Of a DNA stretch of 17,015 nucleotides, positions 6,464 to 14,213 are shown piece by piece. The notes under the pieces were generated by a model. That model ran no database searches. It saw only the letters and a program-made list of their open reading frames with translations, and was not told the origin of the DNA. The first letter of the stretch is position 1. Every line of letters starts with the position of its first letter. The translations under genes and the position numbers were made by a program. Source of the DNA: Desulfomonile sp. (GTDB lineage: Bacteria; Desulfobacterota; Desulfomonilia; Desulfomonilales; Desulfomonilaceae). Where the stretch lies: the NCBI GenBank assembly GCA_020216785.1, contig JAIWNO010000289.1:1-17015 (forward strand), written 5' to 3'.

Positions 6464-7855
6464 GTGACCATTCCTTGTCCCAGAATAATTGTGGCCGGTA
6501 CCCACAGCGGGGTTGGCAAGACGTCTGTGACGCTCGCGCTCGTCAGTGCATTGCGGCGTCGCGGACTGCGTGTGCAGCCCTTCAAGGTGGGGCCTGATTA
6601 CCTCGATCCCACGTACTTGACCACGGCTGCCGGGCGGCCCTGCTACAACCTGGACGGCTGGATGACCGGCAAGGACTACGTGCAGAAGTTGTTCGCGGAG
6701 CGTGCCTCGGGCTCGGATATTGCCGTGATCGAAGGTGTGATGGGGTTGTTCGACGGCAGCGACCCGGTCGCTCCTGAAGGGAGTACCGCCGAGATTGCGG
6801 CGTGGCTGGATGCTCCTGTCATACTTGTTACGGACGTACACGGGTTGTCGCGAAGCATTGCTGCCTTGGTGAAAGGGTACATGGAGTTTGATTCGAGCGT
6901 TCGGCTCGCCGGAGTGGTGGCCAACAACTGCGGCACGGAACGTCACGGCGCATGGCTGGCCGAGTCGCTTGAGGCTTCCCATCTTCCCAGGCTGGTTGCT
7001 GCAATACCGCGAGGCGCTTTCCCTGAGCTGCCTCGTCGCCATCTCGGGTTGGTGAGCGCGGATGCCAATATTCTGGGTGAATCCGTCCTGTCATCTCTTG
7101 GCGGAGCATTGGAGCGCTATGGATCCGTAGACCGGATACTCCATCTTGCCCGACAAACGGTCGACGTTCCGGTTGTTGGATCGCCGTTGACCGACACAAC
7201 GCCCGGCAGACGCGTGAGACTGGGGATCGCCCGCGACGCAGCATTTCATTTCTATTACCCTGACAATCTCGAGGCTCTCGCTGCCGCGGGGTGCGACCTG
7301 GTCAAGTTTTCTCCCATAGCCGACTCAGAGCTGCCCGACAATCTGGATGCTCTGTATCTCGGCGGAGGCTACCCTGAGGAGCACGCGGAAGAACTGTCGG
7401 CAAATATGAGCATGATCGAATCCGTGCGGCGTTTCGCTGCCCGCGGCAAGCCGGTATACGCGGAATGCGGCGGGCTCATGTATCTCTCCCAGGGAGTCGA
7501 GTCCAGAGAAGGCAAGCGATTTTTCATGGTTGGGCTGCTGCCGTGGTGGACCCGAATGCTCGACCGGATTAAGTCTCTTGGGTACGTGGAGGTAGCTCTC
7601 ACGAAAGATTCGCTTTTCGGCACCGAGGGATCAATTCTCCGTGGACACGAGTTCCATTACTCCGAGCTGGTCGGTGACCCTACGGACACAGGTGAATGGA
7701 CGACTACCTACCGAATTCGGTACAGGCGGAAGGACGAATGGATTACCGCGGGATTTCAGAAGGGCAACATCCTGGCCGGCTATGTTCACATGCATTTCGC
7801 GTCGAAACCCGGCGCGGTGGATCGCTTCCTGTCGGTATGCAGAAACTCCGGTTGA
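6464..7855 (+). CDS. cbiA: Cobyrinic acid a,c-diamide synthase CbiA
   Basis: This 463-residue enzyme amidates the a and c carboxylates of cob(II)yrinic acid using ATP and glutamine. The N-terminal half is a dethiobiotin-synthetase-like ATPase with P-loop GTHSGVGKTS at 12-21, FKVGPDYLDPTY at 40-51 and EGVMGLFDG at 90-98. The C-terminal half is a class I-like glutamine amidotransferase with LYLGGGYPE at 297-305, the nucleophile C335 in AECGGLMYL, GHEFHYSE at 394-401 and YVHMHF at 440-445. The start is GTG 6464, with GGGAGA at 6453-6458 giving a 5-nt spacer; an ATG at 6460 is in a different frame. Full length, no damage seen. It follows the only gap in the operon and lies 17 bp before cbiC. Confidence 0.95.
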   Translation: MTIPCPRIIVAGTHSGVGKTSVTLALVSALRRRGLRVQPFKVGPDYLDPTYLTTAAGRPCYNLDGWMTGKDYVQKLFAERASGSDIAVIEGVMGLFDGSDPVAPEGSTAEIAAWLDAPVILVTDVHGLSRSIAALVKGYMEFDSSVRLAGVVANNCGTERHGAWLAESLEASHLPRLVAAIPRGAFPELPRRHLGLVSADANILGESVLSSLGGALERYGSVDRILHLARQTVDVPVVGSPLTDTTPGRRVRLGIARDAAFHFYYPDNLEALAAAGCDLVKFSPIADSELPDNLDALYLGGGYPEEHAEELSANMSMIESVRRFAARGKPVYAECGGLMYLSQGVESREGKRFFMVGLLPWWTRMLDRIKSLGYVEVALTKDSLFGTEGSILRGHEFHYSELVGDPTDTGEWTTTYRIRYRRKDEWITAGFQKGNILAGYVHMHFASKPGAVDRFLSVCRNSG

Positions 7856-7872
7856 GGTGACGAAGCAGTAGC

Positions 7873-8610
7873 ATGAGTAAATCCATGAACAACGAGAACA
7901 TAATGAGGCGTGCCGTGATTCACGAGCTGTACGAGCGTCCGCTGACCGGCGCAGCCATCGAATCGAGGTCTCTGGAAACGATCGATAGCGAGGTCGGATC
8001 TCACGCATTCGCGCCCGATCAATGGGAAGTCGTCAGGCGCATGATCCACACCACCGCTGATTTTAGTCTTATGAAATCCGTCAGGTTCTCGCCGGACGCA
8101 ATCGAGTCGGGGACTGGGGCGCTTCGGAGTCGAGCGCGGATTTATGTCGACTCCGCCATGATTCGGGCAGGTCTTTCCCTGGAACGTCTCAGAAAAGTCA
8201 ATCCCGATTACAAACCGGAGGACATTTTCTGCTACGTGGCATACCCTGACATCGCCGCGGAGGCCGCTGAGCGGGGACTTCCTCGGTCTATTTTTGCCGT
8301 GCGCAAGGCGCGTCCCGTTTTGCACGGCGGTATAGCTGTGTTCGGCAACGCGCCGGTGGCGCTGTTGGAGCTTAACCGCATGATCATGGAAGACGGCGTG
8401 CGCCCCGCCCTGGTGGTCGCGATGCCCGTTGGTTTTGTGCATGTGACCGAAAGCAAGGCGGAGCTGCTGGGCCTCGACGTGCCGTACATAGCCGTTGAAG
8501 GTCGCCGCGGCGGCAGTCCGCTGGCTGTAGGCACGATTCACGCGCTGTGCTCCCTGGCCGCCGGCCGCGGGGTCGGTACGCGCCATGAGAGAGAGGGTGA
8601 AAGTGGTTAA
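7873..8610 (+). CDS. cbiC: Cobalt-precorrin-8 methylmutase CbiC
   Basis: This 245-residue protein is CbiC/CobH, which moves the C-11 methyl group to C-12 and forms cobyrinic acid. Typical features are I-E-x-R-S near residue 29, the catalytic histidine H59 in RRMIHTTADF, a D-S-x-M-I-R-A-G segment, and the AVRKARPVLHGGIAVFGNAPVAL run, followed by AMPVGFVHVTESK and GRRGGSPLAVGTIHAL. Length is slightly above the usual 200-220 because of short extra ends. ATG 7873 has only a distant GAGGTGA; ATG 7885 or 7903 are possible alternatives, since the family-specific part begins near residue 15. The 3' end overlaps cbiX. Confidence 0.94.
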   Translation: MSKSMNNENIMRRAVIHELYERPLTGAAIESRSLETIDSEVGSHAFAPDQWEVVRRMIHTTADFSLMKSVRFSPDAIESGTGALRSRARIYVDSAMIRAGLSLERLRKVNPDYKPEDIFCYVAYPDIAAEAAERGLPRSIFAVRKARPVLHGGIAVFGNAPVALLELNRMIMEDGVRPALVVAMPVGFVHVTESKAELLGLDVPYIAVEGRRGGSPLAVGTIHALCSLAAGRGVGTRHEREGESG

Positions 8611-9133
8611 TCGGAGAGACCAGGCCATAATCCTTCTGGGGCACGGAAGCAGAGTCCCGGAAGCGGGCCGCAATATGGAGAAGATCGCTGCGGGCTTGCG
8701 ATCCAAATATGGTTACAAGATTGTGGAAGTCTGCTACATGTCCCGCCTTGGTCCGCATTTCCCCGAGACCATTGCCCGGTGTGCCGAGATGGGCGCCACC
8801 GACATTATGGTCATTCCGTATTTCCTGCACGACGGACTGCACCTCATCCTGGACATCCCCGAGATGATGCAGGAAATAGCGGCCGATTATCCTCATGTGA
8901 AGCTGGTCCTCGGCAGGAATCTGGGGTTCGACGAAGTGCTCGTGGACCTTGTTGAGCGGCGAATAGAGGAATCCAGCGGATTTGCCGACGTTAGAGAGTT
9001 GGTCCTTGAGCCCAGGGAGAACTACCCGGTCCCTGAAGGTCAGTGTGTGTTTGTTCCCATGAAACCGGAAGACGCGGCCAGGTTCCTCGGCGAGGAGGCT
9101 GATGAGGTCGCAGAGGGAGGCATAAAACAATGA
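8585..9133 (+). CDS. cbiX: Sirohydrochlorin cobaltochelatase CbiX, short form
   Basis: CbiX inserts cobalt into sirohydrochlorin, the committed step of the anaerobic pathway. This 182-residue protein has the class II chelatase pattern: H20 in LLGHGSR and the second metal-site histidine in PYFLHDGLHLILDIP (H82/H86). It is a single-domain (short) CbiX, which works as a homodimer, with an extra C-terminal tail of about 50 residues that contains no histidine-rich metal-binding stretch. The start is uncertain: ATG 8585 overlaps cbiC by 26 bp and has no clear ribosome-binding site, while GTG 8603 has GAGAGG at 8591-8596 and would shorten the protein by 6 residues. The gene overlaps cbiM by 4 bp, linking the chelatase with cobalt import. 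Confidence 0.92.
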   Translation: MRERVKVVNRRDQAIILLGHGSRVPEAGRNMEKIAAGLRSKYGYKIVEVCYMSRLGPHFPETIARCAEMGATDIMVIPYFLHDGLHLILDIPEMMQEIAADYPHVKLVLGRNLGFDEVLVDLVERRIEESSGFADVRELVLEPRENYPVPEGQCVFVPMKPEDAARFLGEEADEVAEGGIKQ

Positions 9134-9873
9134 AACGACATCGAGCGGTCATTCTTTTCTTCATGACCATGTCGGCGATGTTGATTACGGTCGATTCCGC
9201 GTGGGCCATGCATATTTCAGAAGGAATACTGCCGTTTTCGTGGGCTGTCCTGTGGGCGGTCATGAGTCTTCCGTTCCTTGCGTGGGGTATGCGGGACCTA
9301 CGCGAGCGGAGCCGGCGAGAACCCCATTTGAAGGCGTTCGTGGGCCTAGTCGGCGCCGGTGTGTTTGTCATTTCGTGTATGCCTATACCTGTTCCCACCG
9401 CAGGGACCTGCTCACATCCGTGCGGGACCGGAATGGCAGCGATACTGATCGGCCCTTTTTTGAGCGCTGTCGTCGCCAGCGTGGCGTTGACTTTGCAAGC
9501 GCTGTTCCTTGCACACGGCGGGCTCACGACACTCGGCGCGAATATCTTTGCCATGGGAGTTGTCGGGTCGTTCGCCGGATATGGAGCGTTTCGTTTGACC
9601 CGTGGCCTCGGAGCGTCCCCATTTGCCGCGGCTTTCTGCGCCGGACTCCTCGCTGATTGGGCGACGTACGCCACCACCTCTTTGACGTTGACGCTCGCCC
9701 TGCATGGTGACGGCTCTTTTTGGAGCATGCTCGTGAGCATTCTGCTCGCCTTCGTTCCAACGCAGGTTCCTCTGGGCATCTTGGAAGGGGTTATATCAGG
9801 AATCGCTTACGGGTTCGTTCACGCACGCCGACCGGAAATTCTCGGCGCATTGGTGAAAGGGGAAGTATCATGA
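9130..9873 (+). CDS. cbiM: Cobalt ECF transporter substrate-binding subunit CbiM
   Basis: This 247-residue membrane protein is the S-component (cobalt-binding part) of the CbiMNQO importer. It has an apparent cleavable signal peptide (residues 1-26, ending A-W-A) followed by MHISEGILP, the conserved mature N-terminus whose methionine and histidine coordinate the metal. The PVPTAGTCSHPCGTGMAAILIGP block and the ALFLAHGGLTTLGANIFAMG block are also family signatures. About six hydrophobic segments follow. GGGAGG at 9115-9120 precedes ATG 9130 by 9 nt, and the start overlaps the cbiX stop as ATGA. cbiN, cbiQ and cbiO follow directly. Confidence 0.96.
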   Translation: MKRHRAVILFFMTMSAMLITVDSAWAMHISEGILPFSWAVLWAVMSLPFLAWGMRDLRERSRREPHLKAFVGLVGAGVFVISCMPIPVPTAGTCSHPCGTGMAAILIGPFLSAVVASVALTLQALFLAHGGLTTLGANIFAMGVVGSFAGYGAFRLTRGLGASPFAAAFCAGLLADWATYATTSLTLTLALHGDGSFWSMLVSILLAFVPTQVPLGILEGVISGIAYGFVHARRPEILGALVKGEVS

Positions 9874-10160
9874 GGCAGTTCCTAAAGCTTCTAGTGGGAA
9901 TGGCTCTGGTGCCGGCAATCGTGTCCACCGGGCCGGGTCCGTCTTGCGACGAGTGGCCGGGGGTAGACGAAGCGGTTGTCAAGAAATTTGCAGAAAAGGC
10001 GGGGCGTCCGGCACGAGAGCCTTTTTTCGACCCCCCGGGAGACGTGCTGCTGTTCGCCTTTCTCCTGGCCGGGGCGGGAGGCGGGTTCGTCGCGGGATAC
10101 CAATTCAGGGCGCTTTTCCCGCCTCAGGCTGAGCGTGCGCGAGAATCATCGCATGTTTGA
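9870..10160 (+). CDS. cbiN: Cobalt transport accessory protein CbiN
   Basis: This 96-residue protein has two hydrophobic segments, one at the N-terminus (about 3-20) and one near residues 58-82 (GDVLLFAFLLAGAGGGFVAGY), flanking an extracytoplasmic loop with W-P-G-V-D-E-x-V-V-K-K-F-A-E-K-A-G-R-P. That topology, size and position between cbiM and cbiQ identify it as CbiN, the small subunit that helps metal loading of CbiM. Its sequence differs from the enteric CbiN, and the family assignment relies partly on context. The start is ATG 9870, which overlaps the cbiM stop (ATGA) and has AGGGGA at 9858-9863; longer in-frame readings upstream lie inside cbiM and are not used. Confidence 0.85.
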   Translation: MRQFLKLLVGMALVPAIVSTGPGPSCDEWPGVDEAVVKKFAEKAGRPAREPFFDPPGDVLLFAFLLAGAGGGFVAGYQFRALFPPQAERARESSHV

Positions 10161-10929
10161 CCTTTTTTCCGACATATTTGCGCGCAGCGATAACGCTCTC
10201 ACACGCGTCGACACGCGGGTGAAGCTCATCATCGCGTTGAGCGCCATTGTCGCAGTGATGTTCTCATCGCGCGGAGTGTTGCCGCTCGGGATCTGCGTCC
10301 TCTGCATTTGGGTCATGCTCGCTCTCGGTCTGCCTTTGCGAATCGTCATCCTCAGACTGGCAGGCCCGCTGGGGATTGCCGTCGTGCTGGTGGTGTTGCA
10401 GGGTTTCTTTACGAAGGGCTCCCCTGTTTTTCAACTTACCGTTTTGGGGACGGATATTGCAGCAACCCGCGAGGGCCTTTGGAAGGGCACTCTGCTCGCT
10501 TCGCGGGTCCTTGGCTCGATGAGCGTGGTGATGCTCTTGGGAGCGGTGACTCCCGCGTATAAGGTGTTTCATGCGTTGCGGTGGTGGGGTGTTCCGGAAA
10601 GTTGGGTCGAGATCGCCCTTCTGGTATATCGTTACACCTTTGTGCTTCTGGATCAGGCTGCCGACGTAGCCGAAGCCCAGCGGGTTCGCCTCGGATATTC
10701 CAGCCTTAGGCGCTCGCTTGATTCCGTCGGCATTCTGGCCGGTACTGTCATAACTCGGTCTCTGGAGCAAGCCATGCGGACCCATGAGGCTATGGTGCTG
10801 CGAGGATACGATGGAGGCATCTGTTTCGGTCCCCTCCCGGGAATTGCCGTGCAGGACCGACGGTGCCTCGTTGTCGCCCTGCCGGCGTTGTTCGCCGTCT
10901 ATGCTCTGATCGAATGGTGGCCCATGTGA
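10153..10929 (+). CDS. cbiQ: Cobalt ECF transporter transmembrane subunit CbiQ
   Basis: This 258-residue integral membrane protein is the T-component that couples CbiM to the ATPase. It begins MFDLFSDIFARSDNALTRVDTRVK, with the D-x-R-x-K motif usual at the start of the family, then four or five hydrophobic segments, and carries the coupling-helix motif EAMVLRGYDG near residue 212-221, which in ECF transporters contacts the ATPase. Start ATG 10153 overlaps the cbiN stop by 8 bp; an open frame reaches upstream but that stretch lies inside cbiN and has no CbiQ character. No strong ribosome-binding site is visible, so translation may depend on coupling to cbiN. Confidence 0.94.
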   Translation: MFDLFSDIFARSDNALTRVDTRVKLIIALSAIVAVMFSSRGVLPLGICVLCIWVMLALGLPLRIVILRLAGPLGIAVVLVVLQGFFTKGSPVFQLTVLGTDIAATREGLWKGTLLASRVLGSMSVVMLLGAVTPAYKVFHALRWWGVPESWVEIALLVYRYTFVLLDQAADVAEAQRVRLGYSSLRRSLDSVGILAGTVITRSLEQAMRTHEAMVLRGYDGGICFGPLPGIAVQDRRCLVVALPALFAVYALIEWWPM

Positions 10930-11804
10930 AAACCCCCTTGGCCGTTGAGGCGGCGGGTGTGACGTACACATATCAGGAGGGCACCCGCGCTCTGGAAGAC
11001 GTGGATTTCGCCGTCCAATCAGGTGAATTCGTGGCGATGCTCGCGTCCAACGGATCGGGGAAAACCACGCTCATCAAAGTGCTGATCGGACTTCTCAAGC
11101 CCGAGAAGGGGACGGTGAAAATCAACGGGGCCGACCTCAAGCGGCTGTCACGGAATGAGCTTTGTCGGCAGGTCGGCTTGGTGCTTCAGAACCCTGTTGA
11201 TCAGCTCTTCGGCGCGACCGTGGAAGAAGACGTCGCATATGGTCCAAGAAATCTGGGACTGGACGAATCGGAAGTCCAGCGCCGCGTTACCGAAGCGCTT
11301 GAGCTGGTTGCTGCCGGCGACTTGCGCGGGCGGGCCATCCATCACTTGAGCTTTGGCGAGCAGAAACGCGTTTCCATGGCCGGAATACTGGCAATGCAGC
11401 CGTCAATTCTGATTCTTGACGAGCCGACCGCGGGCCTCGACCCGGCCGGAGAAGCTATGATGATGAGGCTCCTCAACTATCTGAACCGCCGGTTTCGCAT
11501 CACGGTGATACTTGCCACGCATTCGGTCGATCTGCTTCCGCTGTTCGCGGACAGGATCTATGTGCTTCGACGGGGAAGAGTGCTCAAGGAGGGGCCGGCG
11601 GATGCCATATTCTGCGATCATGAAATGATCGACGAGGCATGTCTGAGGCTGCCATACATCGCGGACCTGCTCCATAAGATGAAACAGTACGACGGAGTGC
11701 CGATCAACGGATTACCGCTCACCATCGGGGAAGCACGTATGCGGTTGCTGGAGCTTATTCCTGAGAATTTGATTGGAAAGCATCATGAGGGACCGGACTC
11801 ATGA
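10926..11804 (+). CDS. cbiO: Cobalt ECF transporter ATP-binding subunit CbiO
   Basis: This 292-residue ABC ATPase powers cobalt uptake. It shows Walker A ASNGSGKTT near residues 40-48, Q-loop LVLQNPVDQLF, the CbiO-type signature LSFGEQKRVS, Walker B ILILDEPTAGLDP and the switch histidine in ATHSVD. The first Walker A residue is alanine instead of the usual glycine, while the catalytic K-T is kept. After the ATPase core a tail of about 70 residues continues to the stop. Start GTG 10926 overlaps the cbiQ stop as GTGA, the junction style used throughout this operon, and has GGTGG 5 nt upstream; ATG 10914 is an alternative adding four residues. Confidence 0.95.
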   Translation: MKTPLAVEAAGVTYTYQEGTRALEDVDFAVQSGEFVAMLASNGSGKTTLIKVLIGLLKPEKGTVKINGADLKRLSRNELCRQVGLVLQNPVDQLFGATVEEDVAYGPRNLGLDESEVQRRVTEALELVAAGDLRGRAIHHLSFGEQKRVSMAGILAMQPSILILDEPTAGLDPAGEAMMMRLLNYLNRRFRITVILATHSVDLLPLFADRIYVLRRGRVLKEGPADAIFCDHEMIDEACLRLPYIADLLHKMKQYDGVPINGLPLTIGEARMRLLELIPENLIGKHHEGPDS

Positions 11805-12874
11805 AAGGCAATCGCACCGGCTTTACGACGGGAACCTGCGCGAGTGTCGCGGCCAAGGCTGCGACGATGCTTCTCGCCACGGGACGCAGCATGAGTGAAA
11901 TGGAAATCGGTCTGCCCGACGGCGCTCGAGTGCGTCTGCCCGTGGAGGCGAGTGCTTCGGACGGGCGCTCAGCCTGGGCCTCGGTGCGGAAGGACGCGGG
12001 GGACGACCCCGATATCACGGACGGCTGCATCGTGACGGCGCTTGTCAAGTGGAATGAGACGCCTGAGATACGCTTGCTGGCGGGTGAAGGTATTGGTACG
12101 GTGACCAAACCGGGTCTCGCCATATCACCGGGTGAGCCCGCGATCAACCCGGTTCCGCGTGGCATGATCAAACAGGCGGTTCGTGAAGTCACCGATCGCG
12201 GCGTGGATGTCACGCTTTCCATCCCCGGCGGCCGGGAATTGGCCAAGAAAACGTTCAACCCGAGGCTGGGAGTAGTGGGCGGACTGTCGATCCTCGGGAC
12301 TTCCGGGATTGTTCGGCCGTTCAGTCATGCTGCCCTTCGGGATGCGCTCAAGTGCGGGTTAAGCGTGGCGGTGGCCGGCGGAGTGTCGCAGCCGGTGTTT
12401 GTACCGGGACGCATCGGCGAGAAGGCGGCTCGGAGGATCTTTGAGCTGGAACCCGAACAGGTTGTCGAAGTCAGCAACGAATGGGGCTTCATTTTGGATG
12501 AAGCGGCCGACATTCCCTTTGAGCGGCTGCTCATCGTCGGTCACCCCGGCAAATTGGCCAAGCTGATGCTCGGCTGGTGGGACACCCATTCTTCCAGGTC
12601 CGCCAGTGCCGTGCCCGCAGTGCAGGGTCTCGCACGCAGCATATTCGGAGAGCCCACAGCGCAAAGCACGACCGTTGAGGGGATATTTCGGACCCTGCCG
12701 GACACTCACAGGAAGACCCTGGCGGACGCTCTGGCAGCTGGTATAAGGAAGTCGGTGCACGACCGGATTGCAGCCCGATACCCGGTCGCCGTGCTACTGG
12801 TGGATCTGAGCGGCACGCCCCTCGGACAGGACGGAGATATAGCCGGATGGCGTCGGAAGCCCCAAAGATCCTGA
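11801..12874 (+). CDS. cbiD: Cobalt-precorrin-5B C1-methyltransferase CbiD
   Basis: This 357-residue enzyme methylates C-1 of the corrin ring in the anaerobic pathway and is a marker for it. Recognised blocks are TGFTTGTCASVAAKAA near the N-terminus, the DPDITDG block near residues 68-74, G-E-G-I-G-T-V-T-K-P-G-L, NPVPRGMI, the KKTFNPRLGVVGGLSILGTSGIV run and the late GHPGKLAKLMLG...DTHSSRS motif. Length is normal. ATG 11801 overlaps the cbiO stop (ATGA), with GAGGGA at 11787-11792 and an 8-nt spacer. The 3' end overlaps cbiE by 28 bp. Confidence 0.96.
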   Translation: MKGNRTGFTTGTCASVAAKAATMLLATGRSMSEMEIGLPDGARVRLPVEASASDGRSAWASVRKDAGDDPDITDGCIVTALVKWNETPEIRLLAGEGIGTVTKPGLAISPGEPAINPVPRGMIKQAVREVTDRGVDVTLSIPGGRELAKKTFNPRLGVVGGLSILGTSGIVRPFSHAALRDALKCGLSVAVAGGVSQPVFVPGRIGEKAARRIFELEPEQVVEVSNEWGFILDEAADIPFERLLIVGHPGKLAKLMLGWWDTHSSRSASAVPAVQGLARSIFGEPTAQSTTVEGIFRTLPDTHRKTLADALAAGIRKSVHDRIAARYPVAVLLVDLSGTPLGQDGDIAGWRRKPQRS

Positions 12875-13488
12875 TCATTGGGTGTGGTCCCGGATCACCG
12901 GACTATCTGACCCCGGCCGCGATGAACGCGGCCCGTCAGGCCGACGTCTTGATTGGCGCTGCTCGGTTGCTCGATCTCTTCCGGCCTTCAGCCCAGGAGC
13001 TTATCCCGATGGGACGGGCTATCGATGAGACGCTCGACACAATTCATGCGCGCCTCGACCACGATCGGATCGCTGTGCTCGTAAGTGGAGATCCGGGATT
13101 GCACAGCCTTGCCGCTGCGGTGATCAGGCGATTTGGGAGGGAAGCTTGCTCCGTCGTGCCTGGAATAAGCTCCGTGCAGGCAGCGTTTGCTGCGATTGGC
13201 GTGGACTGGACGGACGTCGTCATCATCAGCGCGCACAAGCAGGACCCGGATTTTGCCCCAGCGTCCTTGAAAGCCGACAAGATCGCGGTGCTGTGCGGCC
13301 GCGGCGGGTCGCTCACTTGGATTTCGGATAATCTCTTGCCGCGCTTGCGCGATCATCGAGTGTTTGTGTGCGAAAATCTAACGCTGGAAGACGAACAGGT
13401 CCGTGAAGTCCGACCCGATGACCTGAAGATGCTCCAGGCATCGTCTCAAACCGTAGTGCTCATTGTTGGGAGGAACGTGCTCACGTGA
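12847..13488 (+). CDS. cbiE: Cobalt-precorrin-7 C5-methyltransferase CbiE
   Basis: This 213-residue SAM-dependent tetrapyrrole methylase has the G-x-G-P-G motif as IGCGPGSPDYLTP, S-G-D-P-G as LVSGDPGLHSLA, VVPGISSVQAAFAAIG and a final T-V-V-L-I-V-G-R-N. It methylates C-5. In many bacteria CbiE is fused to, or followed by, CbiT, which methylates C-15 and decarboxylates; this protein ends after the methylase fold and the next gene is cbiL, so no CbiT is found here. CGGAGA at 12832-12837 precedes ATG 12847 by 9 nt. The start lies inside cbiD (28-bp overlap) and the stop overlaps the cbiL start (GTGA). Confidence 0.94.
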   Translation: MASEAPKILIIGCGPGSPDYLTPAAMNAARQADVLIGAARLLDLFRPSAQELIPMGRAIDETLDTIHARLDHDRIAVLVSGDPGLHSLAAAVIRRFGREACSVVPGISSVQAAFAAIGVDWTDVVIISAHKQDPDFAPASLKADKIAVLCGRGGSLTWISDNLLPRLRDHRVFVCENLTLEDEQVREVRPDDLKMLQASSQTVVLIVGRNVLT

Positions 13489-14213
13489 AGAATGGGACCC
13501 TGTATGGTATTGGTGTAGGCCCGGGCGATCCGGACTTGATCACGGTAAAGGCTGCGAAGATCCTTGAGCGCACGCTGCACGTGTTTGTTCCCAAGGCGAA
13601 ACAGGAGGGCGGAAGTGTCGCGCTCACCATTGCCCAGAAGCACGTTCATCCCGATGCAAAGGTTCACGAGCTGGTCTTTCCCATGACCACCGACAAGTCG
13701 GAGCTGAAGAAACGCTGGGTTGACTCCGCCCGAGAGGTGGCAAACGTGCTCCAATCCGGCACTGATGCGTGCTTTCTTACATTGGGAGATGCCTTCCTGT
13801 ATTCCACGTATACCTATTTGCTCAGGGCGCTCCGGCAGATTATGCCTGACGTGGAGGTCGTAACCGTGCCGGGAATCACCGCGTTCAGCGCCGCGGCGGC
13901 ATTAGCGGGATTTCCTGTGGGAGAGGCCAAGGAGCCTGTCACAATTGTCCCTACAGCCGATGACCTTGATCAGGTCGTCCAGGCCGTCTCGGCGGGAGGG
14001 ACGGTGGTGCTCATGAAGATCGGCAAACGCCTCGATCGGATTCTCGATGTGCTTGAGACCGCCGGAGCCCTGGAGCGAAGCGTCTTCATATCCCGCGCGG
14101 GAATGGACCGACAGCGAATTGTCGAGGATCTGCGCACTCTGCGAGGCCAACAGGAAGACACCGGCTATTTGTCCATCATCCTGGTGCGAGGAAAAGGAGA
14201 AAACACCCCGTGA
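13485..14213 (+). CDS. cbiL: Cobalt-factor II C20-methyltransferase CbiL
   Basis: This 242-residue SAM-dependent methylase begins with GTLYGIGVGPGDPDLITVKA, typical of the CbiL/CobI group, and carries the LTLGDAFLYSTYTYL segment and VPGITAFSAAAA. It methylates C-20 of the cobalt-containing factor II, the first methylation after CbiX. The start is GTG 13485, overlapping the cbiE stop as GTGA, with GGGAGGA at 13468-13474. Length fits the family. The order cbiE-cbiL-cbiF-cbiG-cbiH continues without gaps, so these methyltransferases are probably translated together. Confidence 0.95.
   Translation: MKNGTLYGIGVGPGDPDLITVKAAKILERTLHVFVPKAKQEGGSVALTIAQKHVHPDAKVHELVFPMTTDKSELKKRWVDSAREVANVLQSGTDACFLTLGDAFLYSTYTYLLRALRQIMPDVEVVTVPGITAFSAAAALAGFPVGEAKEPVTIVPTADDLDQVVQAVSAGGTVVLMKIGKRLDRILDVLETAGALERSVFISRAGMDRQRIVEDLRTLRGQQEDTGYLSIILVRGKGENTP

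Noticed and set aside
7786..8706. Long minus-strand open frames opposite the cbi genes (for example 7786-8706 and 3292-4140)
   Set aside because: They are mirror frames of GC-rich coding DNA, cross gene borders and have no recognisable domains.
9720..10152. Longer in-frame starts upstream of cbiN (9720) and cbiQ (9976)
   Set aside because: The extra residues lie inside the preceding genes, have no family similarity, and better starts exist at 9870 and 10153.
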